Positions 43,572 to 52,344 of a stretch of DNA of 64,000 bases are shown one piece after another. The stretch lies in NCBI RefSeq assembly GCF_015350905.1, contig NZ_JADKRZ010000005.1, forward strand, positions 124,001 to 188,000, in the 5' to 3' direction. A program made the position numbers and the translations under genes. The number at the start of each line of letters is the position of its first letter. Position 1 is the first letter of the stretch. Origin of the DNA: Curtobacterium sp. VKM Ac-2865. GTDB taxonomy: Bacteria > Actinomycetota > Actinomycetes > Actinomycetales > Microbacteriaceae. A model generated the notes under the pieces. It ran no database searches, was not told the DNA's origin, and saw nothing but the letters and a program-made list of their open reading frames with translations.

Positions 43572-44603
43572 TCAGTGGGCGATGCGGCCTGTCGACTCGC
43601 GGACGCTCAGGGTGAGCAGCGGGCCGGGCAGCGACGGCAGCGGGTCGTCGGCGTCGATCTGCGCGCGCAGGAGGGTGGCGGCGCGCTGCCCGAGCTCGAC
43701 GGTGTCACGCGTGAGCGAGGTGATCGCCGGCCGCACCAGCCGGATCATCGCGGAGTCGTCGAACGACACGATCGAGACGTCGGCGGGCACGCGCACGCCC
43801 ATCTCGCTCGCGACGCCGAGGCCCGCGACGGCGAGCACGTCGTTGTCGAACACGATGGCGGTCGGGCGGACGCTGCGGGAGAGCAGGTCCCGGGTGGCGG
43901 CCGCACCGTTCTCGGCGGAGTAGTCGGTCGGGATGGACTCGGCGGCGTCGAGCCCCTCGGCAGCGGCGAAGTCGCGCAGCCGGTCGATGCGCATCGCCGT
44001 GTGCTCGAACTCCGGCCGCCCGGCGACGTGCGCGATGCGCCGGTGCCCGAGGGCGTGCAGGTAGCGGAGGACCGTGGTGGTGGCGGCGGAGTCGTCGATC
44101 CAGACCGTCGGAGCGGCCCCGGGAGGGGAGGGGTGCGAGCCCACGACGACGGTGGGCATGCCGAGGTCGTCGAGCAGCCGGAGCCGGGCGTCGTCGTGCC
44201 GCGGGTCGATGACGATCACGCCGTCGACCCGGTGCCCGTTCCACCAGTCGCGGTACGTCTGCAGCTCCTCGTCGGCGTCGCGGGCGACGAGCAGGGTCAT
44301 GCCGACGTGGGTGCCGGCGAGCCCGAGCTGGATGCCGGAGATCAGGTCGCCGAAGAACGACTCGGTGCCGAGCGTGCGAGCCGGACGGTTCAGCACGAAG
44401 CCGATCGAACCGGCCTTCGCGCCGCCGAGTGCACGTGCCGCGGTGTGCGGCTGCCAGTCGAGTTCGCGGGCCACGGCACGGACGCGCTCCCGGGTCGCGG
44501 CGGACACTCCTGGGCGGTCGTTGAGGGCGAACGAGACGGCGCTGATGGACACGCCGGCCTTCGCGGCGATGTCGGCGATGGTCGTCCGGCGCTTGCTGGC
44601 CAT
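43572..44603 (-). CDS. LacI-family repressor of the N-glycan locus
   Basis: A 343-residue LacI/GalR regulator. The helix-turn-helix TIADIAAKAGVSISAVSFAL (about 7-26) and hinge helix (HTAARALGGAKAGSIGFVL) are standard. The sugar-binding core includes VDGVIVIDPR, FDNDVLAVAGLGVASEMGVR and DVSIVSFDDSAMIRL. It is transcribed away from the sugar importer gene at 44740, so the 136 bp between them control both. TATAGT lies 7 nt before its ATG, overlapped by an imperfect palindrome, suggesting autorepression. The inducer is probably a mannose-containing oligosaccharide, inferred from neighbours. Confidence 0.93.
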   Translation of the reverse strand: MASKRRTTIADIAAKAGVSISAVSFALNDRPGVSAATRERVRAVARELDWQPHTAARALGGAKAGSIGFVLNRPARTLGTESFFGDLISGIQLGLAGTHVGMTLLVARDADEELQTYRDWWNGHRVDGVIVIDPRHDDARLRLLDDLGMPTVVVGSHPSPPGAAPTVWIDDSAATTTVLRYLHALGHRRIAHVAGRPEFEHTAMRIDRLRDFAAAEGLDAAESIPTDYSAENGAAATRDLLSRSVRPTAIVFDNDVLAVAGLGVASEMGVRVPADVSIVSFDDSAMIRLVRPAITSLTRDTVELGQRAATLLRAQIDADDPLPSLPGPLLTLSVRESTGRIAH

Positions 44604-44609
44604 GCACTT

Positions 44610-44627
44610 GACTATAGCGCTTTAGTC
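44610..44627. promoter_or_regulatory. lacI promoter with overlapping LacI-like operator
   Basis: GACTATAGCGCTTTAGTC is an imperfect 18-bp palindrome with the AGCGCT core of LacI operators. It overlaps TATAGT (minus strand, 44611-44616), the -10 of the leaderless lacI mRNA. Confidence 0.6.
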
Positions 44628-44666
44628 GTCGATAGTCGGCGTCACACAGTCGTCCGGCCGTCGGAA

Positions 44667-44680
44667 CTGAACCGGTTCAG
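44667..44680. promoter_or_regulatory. perfect palindrome CTGAACCGGTTCAG, likely LacI operator
   Basis: A perfect 14-bp palindrome 60 bp upstream of the sugar-binding-protein start. Its central CCGG-type dyad fits a LacI/GalR dimer site. It is the second palindrome in this divergent control region and could be the operator for the importer operon. Confidence 0.6.
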
Positions 44681-44739
44681 CACCGCAGGACCGTCGGCGA
44701 CGCGCACGACCATCCGCACGCACGAAGGAGTCCGCAGCG

Positions 44740-46032
44740 ATGAGAACCACCACACGTACGACGACGGGACGCGCCGTCGCGGTCCTCGCGGGGGTCGCAG
44801 CCGCGGCACTCGCACTCACCGGCTGCTCGGCCGGTGGCAGCTCCTCGGGCAACGGCGGCGACGACGTCTCCGGCTCGATCACCCTGCAGACGTGGGCCCT
44901 CACACCGAGCTACACGGACTACCTCAACGGCGTCGTGAAGGCCTTCGAGAAGAAGTACCCGGAGGCGAAGGTCAAGCTCGTCGACCAGCCGGGTGACGGC
45001 TACGCGGACAAGGTCCTCAGCCAGGCCTCGTCGAACTCGCTGCCGGACGTCGTCAACCTGCCGCCGGACATCGCCCTGCCCCTCGCCAAGCGCGGGTTCC
45101 TGCAGGACGTCGCGAAGGACGACAGCAAGCTCTCGAGCACCTACGTCAAGGGCGCACTCGCGGCCTACAACTACAAGGACGTCGAGGGCACCTTCGGGTA
45201 CCCCTGGTACCTCAACACCGACATCGACTACTGGAACAAGACGATGTTCACCAAGTGCGGTCTCGACCCGGCCAGCCCGCCGAAGACGACCGACGAGCTG
45301 TTCACGCAGGCCGAGACCATGCACCAGAAGTGCCCCGACGACTACCTGATGAGCCGCAAGCCCGGCCTCAGCGACTTCTCGCTCGCCGGCGTGAAGATCA
45401 TCAACGACAAGGGCACGAAGTTCACCTTCGCGAACTCGTCGAAGGCCGCCGACCTGATCAGCAAGTACGCCAAGGCCTACAAGGACGGCCTCATGCCCTC
45501 GTCGGTCCTGAACACCGACTACCTCGGCAACTCGACGCTGTTCACCCAGGGCAAGGTCGCCTGGACCACCGGTGGCGCCACCGCGATCACGGACTTCGAG
45601 AAGAACAACCCGTCGCTCAAGGGCAACATCGTCGTCTCCCCGGCGCTGGACAACCCGCCGCTGTACGTGCAGGGCCTGAGTGTCTCGGCGAAGAGCAAGC
45701 ACCTGGCCACGGCCGAGGCGCTCGCGTCCTTCATGACGAACGCGAAGAACCAGGAGGCCTTCGCACACCTGGTGAACATCTTCCCGTCGACCACCTCGTC
45801 GCAGTCCGACTCGTTCTTCTCGAAGGACGACGGCACGGTCGAGGGCAAGGCCCGCGTGCTCGCGAACGACGCGCTGAAGACGGCGAAGAACCTCAACCCG
45901 GTCGAGGCCAACTCGGCCATGACCGACTTCCTCGACCAGCAGATCGCGCTGGCGATGAAGGGCGGCGTGAGCCCCGAGAAGGCGCTGCAGACGGCCCAGA
46001 CCAAGATGAACACGCTGCTCGCCAACGGCTGA
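44740..46032 (+). CDS. sugar ABC transporter substrate-binding lipoprotein (CUT1)
   Basis: A 430-residue extracellular binding protein. The signal peptide ends LALTGC with lipobox Cys29. ITLQTWALTPSYTDYLNGVV begins the type-1 periplasmic-binding (SBP_bac_1) fold. PDVVNLPPDIALPLAKRGFL and the WTTGGATAITDFEKNNP region are family blocks. Start ATG 44740 lies behind GAAGGAG. It leads the operon for two permeases, the GH5-like enzyme and alpha-mannosidase. I infer that it binds the high-mannose glycan or Man-GlcNAc released by the secreted EndoH-like enzyme. No ATPase gene is present; CUT1 systems often share a common MsmK-type ATPase. Confidence 0.93.
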   Translation: MRTTTRTTTGRAVAVLAGVAAAALALTGCSAGGSSSGNGGDDVSGSITLQTWALTPSYTDYLNGVVKAFEKKYPEAKVKLVDQPGDGYADKVLSQASSNSLPDVVNLPPDIALPLAKRGFLQDVAKDDSKLSSTYVKGALAAYNYKDVEGTFGYPWYLNTDIDYWNKTMFTKCGLDPASPPKTTDELFTQAETMHQKCPDDYLMSRKPGLSDFSLAGVKIINDKGTKFTFANSSKAADLISKYAKAYKDGLMPSSVLNTDYLGNSTLFTQGKVAWTTGGATAITDFEKNNPSLKGNIVVSPALDNPPLYVQGLSVSAKSKHLATAEALASFMTNAKNQEAFAHLVNIFPSTTSSQSDSFFSKDDGTVEGKARVLANDALKTAKNLNPVEANSAMTDFLDQQIALAMKGGVSPEKALQTAQTKMNTLLANG

Positions 46033-46068
46033 TCCGGTCCCCGAGAACAAGAGAGAGGGAGGATCGCC

Positions 46069-46947
46069 ATGCGCGCCAACCGCTGGTTCACCCCGTGGCT
46101 GCTCGTCCTGCCGGCGCTCGTCTGGCTGGTCGCGTTCAGCCTCTGGCCGTCGATCAACACCGTCCGGCTGTCGTTCACCAACGCCAGCCCGCTCGGCGGG
46201 GTCAGCCGCTGGGTCGGTCTGCAGAACTTCGAGACCCTGCTCGCCGACCCGCAGGTGTGGGAGGCGCTGCTCAACAGCGTCATCTACATGGCGATCTGCC
46301 TGCCGCTCCTGACGGTCCTCCCGCTCCTCATGGCCGTGCTCGTGCAGCAGAAGCTGCCCGGCATCGCCTTCTTCCGCACGGCGTACTACACGCCGGTCAT
46401 CGCCAGCGCGGTGGTCGTCGGGCTGATCTGGAACTGGATCCTCGACGACCGCGGCGTCATCAACGAGATGGTGCAGTCGCTCGGCATCGCGCAGGGCAGC
46501 ATCCCGTTCCTGACCGACCGGTGGCTGCTGCTGTTCAGCGCGATCAGCCTGACGGTCTGGAAGGGCCTCGGGTACTACATGATCATCTTCCTGGCGGCCC
46601 TCGGGAACGTCGGCAAGGAGCTGCACGAGGCAGCGGCACTCGACGGCGCCGGCTCCGTCCGCCGCTTCTGGTCGGTCACGATGCCCGGCGTCCGCGGCAC
46701 GTTGACCCTCGTCGGGATCCTGGTGTGCGTCAGTGCACTCCGGGTGTTCAGCGAGCTCTACATCCTGACGAACGGGACGGGCGGCCCCGGCGGTCAGGAC
46801 AACTCCCTCGTCATGCTCATCCAGCAGTACGCACGGGGGTTCACCGGCAACCTCGGGTACGCGTCCGCGCTGAGCCTCCTGCTCTTCGCCGTGACGCTCA
46901 TCCCGATGCTCGCCCTCGCGCGGATGAACAGCAAGGCGGACCGATGA
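46069..46947 (+). CDS. sugar ABC transporter permease (MalF type)
   Basis: A 292-residue inner-membrane permease. It starts with RWFTPWLLVLPALVWLVAFSLWPSI, and FRTAYYTPVIASAVVVGLIW is a core helix region. The EAA loop is EAAALDGAGSVRRFWSVTMP (about 187-206), the ATPase contact. GAGGGAGG lies upstream of ATG 46069. It forms the channel with the MalG-type protein whose start overlaps its stop (ATGA at 46944). Confidence 0.93.
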   Translation: MRANRWFTPWLLVLPALVWLVAFSLWPSINTVRLSFTNASPLGGVSRWVGLQNFETLLADPQVWEALLNSVIYMAICLPLLTVLPLLMAVLVQQKLPGIAFFRTAYYTPVIASAVVVGLIWNWILDDRGVINEMVQSLGIAQGSIPFLTDRWLLLFSAISLTVWKGLGYYMIIFLAALGNVGKELHEAAALDGAGSVRRFWSVTMPGVRGTLTLVGILVCVSALRVFSELYILTNGTGGPGGQDNSLVMLIQQYARGFTGNLGYASALSLLLFAVTLIPMLALARMNSKADR

Positions 46948-47909
46948 CGAACACCACCGACACCAGCGAACCGACCCTCGGCGGGGTGCAGGGCACAGCC
47001 AGCCCGACGCCGGACGTGACCGGCGCGACGGGCGGAGGGGGAGCCTCCAGGCCGCCCCGCAAGCGACGCCGCGTGGTCTGGGGCGTCATGTCCACCCGCG
47101 AGAAGGCCATCCGCTACGTCCTGCTCATCGTGGTGCTGTTCATCACGATCGGCCCGTTCCTCTGGCAGCTCTCCACCTCGCTCAAGGGCCCGGGGGAGGA
47201 CATCTACACGGCGAACCCGTCGTTCATCCCGAGCCAGCCGACGATCGGCAACTACCTCCGGGTGGGCGACGCGATCCCGGTGTTCGGCTACATCGGCAAC
47301 TCGCTCATCGTCGCCGCGATCGACGTCATCGGGAACATCGTGTTCGCGACCCTCGCCGGGTTCGCGCTCGCCCGGCTGCAGTGGCGCTTCCGCAAGGCCG
47401 TGCTCGGCCTGTTCCTCGCCACGCTCGTGCTCCCCGGCGAGGCGACGATCATCTCCCAGTTCGTCACCGTCAAGGACCTGGGCCTCGCCGACAACCTGGT
47501 CGGCGTCGCCCTGCCCGGCATGATCGCGGCGCTCAACGTGCTGCTCATGTTCAACGCGTTCCGGCAGATCCCCGAGGAGATCGACCAGGCCGCGGTGATG
47601 GACGGCGCGAACGCCTGGCAGCGGCTGCGGTACATCTCGCTGCCCGCGGTCCAGGGCACGATCGCCGTCATCGCGATCTTCGCCTTCATCGGCGCGTGGG
47701 ACGACTTCCTCTGGCCGCTCATCGTCCTGCAGTCCCCGGACAAGCTGACGCTGACCGTCGGGCTCGAGTACCTGCGCGGCACGTTCGGCACCGACCAACG
47801 CCTGATCGCGGCCGGCACCATGATCGCGTTCATCCCGATCGCCGTGATCTTCGCCGTCCTGCAGCGCTTCTTCTTCAAGGGCGTCGAAGAGGGCGGCGTG
47901 AAGGGCTGA
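46944..47909 (+). CDS. sugar ABC transporter permease (MalG type)
   Basis: A 321-residue permease. After a 45-residue Gly/Thr/Pro-rich cytosolic leader come KAIRYVLLIVVLFITIGPFLW and further helices. The EAA loop is DQAAVMDGANAWQRLRYISL (about 214-233), followed by GAWDDFLWPLIVLQSPDKLTL. ATG 46944 overlaps the preceding stop, and its own stop shares a base with the next start (TGATG), so the whole unit is tightly coupled. Confidence 0.93.
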   Translation: MTNTTDTSEPTLGGVQGTASPTPDVTGATGGGGASRPPRKRRRVVWGVMSTREKAIRYVLLIVVLFITIGPFLWQLSTSLKGPGEDIYTANPSFIPSQPTIGNYLRVGDAIPVFGYIGNSLIVAAIDVIGNIVFATLAGFALARLQWRFRKAVLGLFLATLVLPGEATIISQFVTVKDLGLADNLVGVALPGMIAALNVLLMFNAFRQIPEEIDQAAVMDGANAWQRLRYISLPAVQGTIAVIAIFAFIGAWDDFLWPLIVLQSPDKLTLTVGLEYLRGTFGTDQRLIAAGTMIAFIPIAVIFAVLQRFFFKGVEEGGVKG

Positions 47910-49282
47910 TGCGGTTCGGCGTCAACTACACACCGTCGGTCGGCTGGTTCCACTCCTGGCTCGACTTCTCGGCGGACGACACCGCACGCGACCTCGAGGC
48001 GATCGCGGGACTCGGCGCCGACCACGTGCGGGTCTTCCCGCTCTGGCCGGTCGTCCAGCCGAACCGGACGCTCATCCGGCCGCAGGCGCTCGCCGACGTG
48101 GCGCGGGTCGTGGACATCGCGGCGTCGTTCGGCCTCGACGTCAACGTCGACGCCCTGCAGGGCCACCTGTCGAGCTTCGACTTCCTGCCGTCCTGGCTCG
48201 ACTCGTGGCACCGGCGCAACATGTTCACCGACCCCGACGTCGTCGCGTCCACGGCCGCGTACGTCGAGGCCCTCGCCGCGGCGGTCGCCGACCGGCCGAA
48301 CCTGCTCGGGATCACCATCGGCAACGAGGTCAACCAGTTCGCCCACGCCCCGCACCCGGCCCCGCACGCGATCACGGCGGAGCAGGGACACGCGTGGGCA
48401 GCGGCGATGGTCGCCGCGGCCCGGTCCGGGCTGGCATCCGCCGGCCGGGAGGCCCGGAGCAGCTCCGACGCGCCGGTCGCCCCCGGCAGCGGGTCGGCCC
48501 CGGCACCCCTGGTGACGGTCGCCCAGTACGACGCCGCCTGGTACGACGACGCCCAGCCCTTCGGGCCGGAGCACGCGGCTGACCACGGCGACGCCACCGT
48601 CACGCACTCGTGGGTGTTCAACGGCTCGGCTGCGGTGCACGGTGCCCTGGGCGCCGGGTCCGTGCGGCACGGGGAGTACCTGCTGCAGCTCGCCGCCGCC
48701 TGGAACCGCGACGCCGCCCGGCCGAACTGGCTGCAGGAGGTCGGTGCCCCGACGAACGTGGTCGACGTCGCCGACGCACCGTCCTTCACCGAGCAGACCA
48801 TCCGGCACGCCCTCGACGTGCAGCACCTGCTCGGCGTCACGTGGTGGTGCTCCCACGACGTGTCCCGGTCCCTCGCGGACTTCCCGGAGCTCGAGTACGA
48901 CCTCGGCCTGCTGACGAACGACGGCCGCGTGAAGCCGACGGGGGAGCGCTTCCGTGCCATGGCGTCCGCGTTCGGCAACGGCGCGTCCCCGGCGTCGACC
49001 GCGCCGAGCGTCGGGCTCGTGCTCGACGACGTGGCCCCGGACGGCGCACCCCGGGGCGGTGTCCGCGCCGACTGCGCCCCCGGCGGACGCTTCGCCGCCG
49101 CGTGGCTCGCCGTCGCCGAGGAGCACGGCGTCGGCCCGCAGGTCGTCCTGCGCTCCCGGCTCGGCGACACGGACCTGCTGGCCGCCCGCGGGGTGACGAG
49201 CACGATGGACGTGCCGACCGACCTCGACGCGAGCACCCGACACACCCCGATCTCGGTCGCGCACCCCGCGACCATGCCCTGA
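47909..49282 (+). CDS. GH5-like glycoside hydrolase (candidate beta-mannosidase)
   Basis: A 457-residue TIM-barrel enzyme, no signal peptide, so intracellular. RFGVNYTPSVGWFHSWLDFS and VFPLWPVVQPNRTLIRPQAL are the start of GH5-like sequences that in bifidobacteria act on Man-beta-1,4-GlcNAc from N-glycans. GNEVNQF (acid/base Glu, about 138) and WLQEVGAP (nucleophile Glu, about 278) are the catalytic pair of a GH5/clan A barrel. The last 100 residues are a beta domain. In this operon it would split the Man-beta-GlcNAc core after alpha-mannose removal. This assignment is inference; beta-mannanase or other activity remains possible. Confidence 0.75.
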   Translation: MRFGVNYTPSVGWFHSWLDFSADDTARDLEAIAGLGADHVRVFPLWPVVQPNRTLIRPQALADVARVVDIAASFGLDVNVDALQGHLSSFDFLPSWLDSWHRRNMFTDPDVVASTAAYVEALAAAVADRPNLLGITIGNEVNQFAHAPHPAPHAITAEQGHAWAAAMVAAARSGLASAGREARSSSDAPVAPGSGSAPAPLVTVAQYDAAWYDDAQPFGPEHAADHGDATVTHSWVFNGSAAVHGALGAGSVRHGEYLLQLAAAWNRDAARPNWLQEVGAPTNVVDVADAPSFTEQTIRHALDVQHLLGVTWWCSHDVSRSLADFPELEYDLGLLTNDGRVKPTGERFRAMASAFGNGASPASTAPSVGLVLDDVAPDGAPRGGVRADCAPGGRFAAAWLAVAEEHGVGPQVVLRSRLGDTDLLAARGVTSTMDVPTDLDASTRHTPISVAHPATMP

Positions 49283-49307
49283 CCCTCCCCAGCCCCCGGA
49301 AGGCACC

Positions 49308-52300
49308 ATGCACGACGACATCCCCCTCACCATCGGCCGCGCACGACGGGTCCTCGACGAACGCATCACCCCCGCGGTGCACGCCACCGCGACGCCGCTC
49401 GACACCGCCTGGCACGAGCTGCCCGGCGAGCCGATCGCCCCCGCCGAGGGGCTCGCGCTGACGTTCGAGCCGTACGAGGTCGGCACGCCGTGGGGCGCCG
49501 CGTGGGGCACGACCTGGTTCCGCCTGTCCGGCACCGTCCCCGTCGCCTGGGCCGGGCGCCGCGTCGAGGCCGTCATCGACCTGGGCTTCGACAAGAACAT
49601 GCCGGGCTTCCAGTGCGAGGGCCTCGTGTACCTGGCCGACGGCACCCCGGTGAAGTCGATCAACCCCCGCAACCAGTGGGTGCTCATCGCCGAGGAAGCC
49701 GTCGGCGGGGAGACCGTCGAGTTCTTCGTCGAAGCGGCGTCGAACCCCGTGCTGCTCGACTACCACCCCTTCCTCGTGACGCAGGAGGGCGACATCCAGA
49801 CCTCGTCATCGAAGCGGCTCTACACGTCGCGCCGGATGGACCTCGCCGTGTTCGAGTCCGCCGTGCACGAGCTCGCACTCGACATCGACGTGCTGCTCGA
49901 ACTGCAGGAGGAGCTGCCGCAGGGACCGCGTCGGATGCGCATCTTGCAAGCCCTCGACGACGCGCTCGACGCCCTCGACCTGCAGCACATCGCCGAGACC
50001 GCGCCCGACGCCCGGGCTGCACTCGTCGACGTGCTCGCCGCGCCCGCCGAAGCGTCCGCACACCGGATCTCCGCCGTCGGCCACGCCCACATCGACTCCG
50101 CCTGGCTCTGGCCGGTACGCGAGACGATCCGCAAGGTCGCCCGGACCACCTCCAGCATGACCGAGCTCATCGACCAGACCGACGACTTCCTGTACGGCAT
50201 GTCCAGCGCGCAGCAGTACGCCTGGATCAAGGAGCACCGCCCCGAGGTCTACGCGAAGGTCAAGGACGCCGTCGCCGCCGGTCGGTTCCTGCCGCTCGGC
50301 GGGATGTGGGTCGAGTCCGACACCGTGATGCCCACCGGCGAGAGCATCGTCCGGCAGTTCTCCCAGGGCCAGCGGTTCTTCGAGCGCGAGTTCGGCATCC
50401 GGCCGAAGGGCGTCTGGCTGCCCGACAGCTTCGGGTACTCGCCGGCGCTCCCGCAGCTGATGCGGCGCGCGGGCTTCGAGTGGTTCTTCACGCAGAAGAT
50501 CTCGTGGAACCAGGTCAACAAGTTCCCGCACCACACGTTCCTCTGGGAGGGCATCGACGGCTCGCGGGTGTTCTCGCACTTCCCGTCGATGGACACCTAC
50601 AACTCCCGGCTCTCCGGGTCCGAGGTCGCCAAGGCCTCGCGCCAGTTCCGCGAGAACCGGCTGGCCTCCGGCTCGATCGCCCCGGTCGGCTGGGGCGACG
50701 GCGGCGGCGGCACCACGCGCGAGATGACCGGTACCGCTGCGCGCCTGGCGGACCTCGAGGGCAGTGCCCGCGTGACGTGGGAGCACCCGGACGCGTTCTT
50801 CGACCGGGCGAAGTCCGAACTGGAGCACCCGCCCGTGTGGGTCGGCGAGCTCTACCTCGAACTGCACCGCGCGACCCTCACCAGCCAGCACCAGACCAAG
50901 CAGGGCAACCGCCGCAGCGAGCACCTGCTCGTCGAGGCCGAGCTCTGGGCAGCGACCGCCGCCGCCCGCACCGACTCCGCGTACCCGTACGAGGAGCTCG
51001 ACGCGCTGTGGCAGCAGGTCCTGTTGCAGCAGTTCCACGACATCCTGCCGGGCACCTCGATCGCGTGGGTGCACCGCGAGGCCGTCGAGCGGTACGCGGA
51101 GATCGCGGACCGCCTGGAGGCCCTCATCGCCTCCGCCCTGTCGGCGCTCGCTGGGAACGGGGACCGCACGATCGTCGTGAACCCGGCCCCGAGCCTCCAG
51201 GGCGGTGCCCTCGCGCAGAGCGCGGTCCTGACCAGCGACCTCGAGGCGACGACCCCGGTCACGCTGACCGAGGCCGACGGCGGGTTCGTGCTCACGAACG
51301 ACCTGGTGCGCGTCGTCGTCGACGCCCGCGGGCTCGTGACGAGCGCCGTGGACCTGTCCACCGGCCGCGACGCGATCGCCACCGGCCAGGTCGCGAACCT
51401 GCTGCAGCTGCACCAGGACTTCCCGAACATGTGGGACGCATGGGACGTCGACCGGTACTACCGCAACCGCGTCGAGGACCTGGTGTCGGTGACGTCGATG
51501 TCGTCCTCGGTGGACCACGCCGGTGTCGCCCGGGTCGTCGTGTCCCGGGCCTTCGGCGATTCGACCGTGACGCAGGAGATCGTGCTCGAGCCCGGGTCGC
51601 GGACGCTCGAGTTCGACCAGACGACGGACTGGCACGAAACCGAGAAGTTCCTCAAGGTGGCGTTCCCGCTCGACGTCCGCGCCGAACACACCGTCGCCGA
51701 GACCCAGTTCGGCGCACAGAAGCGGGCGACCCACACGAACACCTCGTGGGAGGCCGCCAAGTTCGAGACCTCGATGCACCGCTACGTGCTCGTCGAGGAG
51801 CCCGGCTTCGGCGTGGCCCTGGTGAACGACTCCATCCACGGGTTCGACGTCACGCGCGACGCGGTCGACGGCCACGTCACGACGACGCTCCGGCTCTCGC
51901 TGCTGCGGGCACCGCGGTTCCCCGACCCGGAGACCGACCAGGGCGTGCAGACGCACCGGTACGGGCTGGTCGTCGGCACGGACGTCGTCGGTGCGACCAC
52001 CGCCGGCATCCTGATGAACACGAGCGTGCGGACCGTCACGGGCGGGTCCGGCTTCGGGCCGCTCGTGCAGGCATCCGGCGACGTCGTGGTGTCGAGCGTC
52101 AAACTCGCCGACGACCGCTCGGGCGACCTGGTCGTCCGCGTGTACGAGCCGTCCGGACGTCGGGGGACCGGTGGCCTGGCGGTCGACGGGCCCTTCGGCG
52201 AGCCGGTCGAGGTGACGCTGCTCGAGGAGCGCGACCCCGCGCTGCCGGGCGTGGCCGCCGTGACCGACGGGGTGGCCGCCTTCGCGGTCGACGCCTTCGA

Positions 52301-52331
52301 GGTCAGGACCTTCCGCTTCCCGCGGATCTGA
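49308..52331 (+). CDS. GH38 alpha-mannosidase
   Basis: A 1007-residue cytosolic retaining alpha-mannosidase. AVGHAHIDSAWLWPVRETIRK (about 254-274 region) holds zinc ligands His and Asp. WLPDSFGYSPALPQLMRRAG (about 372) contains the nucleophile Asp, and HFPSMDTYN and QQFHDILPGTSIAWVHREAV are the next GH38 blocks. The C-terminal half is the usual large beta domain. The length is typical of the bacterial MngB/Ams1-like group. It removes alpha-mannose residues from the imported high-mannose glycan. It starts at ATG 49308, 25 bp after the GH5-like gene, behind GGAAGG. Confidence 0.95.
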   Translation: MHDDIPLTIGRARRVLDERITPAVHATATPLDTAWHELPGEPIAPAEGLALTFEPYEVGTPWGAAWGTTWFRLSGTVPVAWAGRRVEAVIDLGFDKNMPGFQCEGLVYLADGTPVKSINPRNQWVLIAEEAVGGETVEFFVEAASNPVLLDYHPFLVTQEGDIQTSSSKRLYTSRRMDLAVFESAVHELALDIDVLLELQEELPQGPRRMRILQALDDALDALDLQHIAETAPDARAALVDVLAAPAEASAHRISAVGHAHIDSAWLWPVRETIRKVARTTSSMTELIDQTDDFLYGMSSAQQYAWIKEHRPEVYAKVKDAVAAGRFLPLGGMWVESDTVMPTGESIVRQFSQGQRFFEREFGIRPKGVWLPDSFGYSPALPQLMRRAGFEWFFTQKISWNQVNKFPHHTFLWEGIDGSRVFSHFPSMDTYNSRLSGSEVAKASRQFRENRLASGSIAPVGWGDGGGGTTREMTGTAARLADLEGSARVTWEHPDAFFDRAKSELEHPPVWVGELYLELHRATLTSQHQTKQGNRRSEHLLVEAELWAATAAARTDSAYPYEELDALWQQVLLQQFHDILPGTSIAWVHREAVERYAEIADRLEALIASALSALAGNGDRTIVVNPAPSLQGGALAQSAVLTSDLEATTPVTLTEADGGFVLTNDLVRVVVDARGLVTSAVDLSTGRDAIATGQVANLLQLHQDFPNMWDAWDVDRYYRNRVEDLVSVTSMSSSVDHAGVARVVVSRAFGDSTVTQEIVLEPGSRTLEFDQTTDWHETEKFLKVAFPLDVRAEHTVAETQFGAQKRATHTNTSWEAAKFETSMHRYVLVEEPGFGVALVNDSIHGFDVTRDAVDGHVTTTLRLSLLRAPRFPDPETDQGVQTHRYGLVVGTDVVGATTAGILMNTSVRTVTGGSGFGPLVQASGDVVVSSVKLADDRSGDLVVRVYEPSGRRGTGGLAVDGPFGEPVEVTLLEERDPALPGVAAVTDGVAAFAVDAFEVRTFRFPRI

Positions 52332-52344
52332 GATGAGGAGTGAC

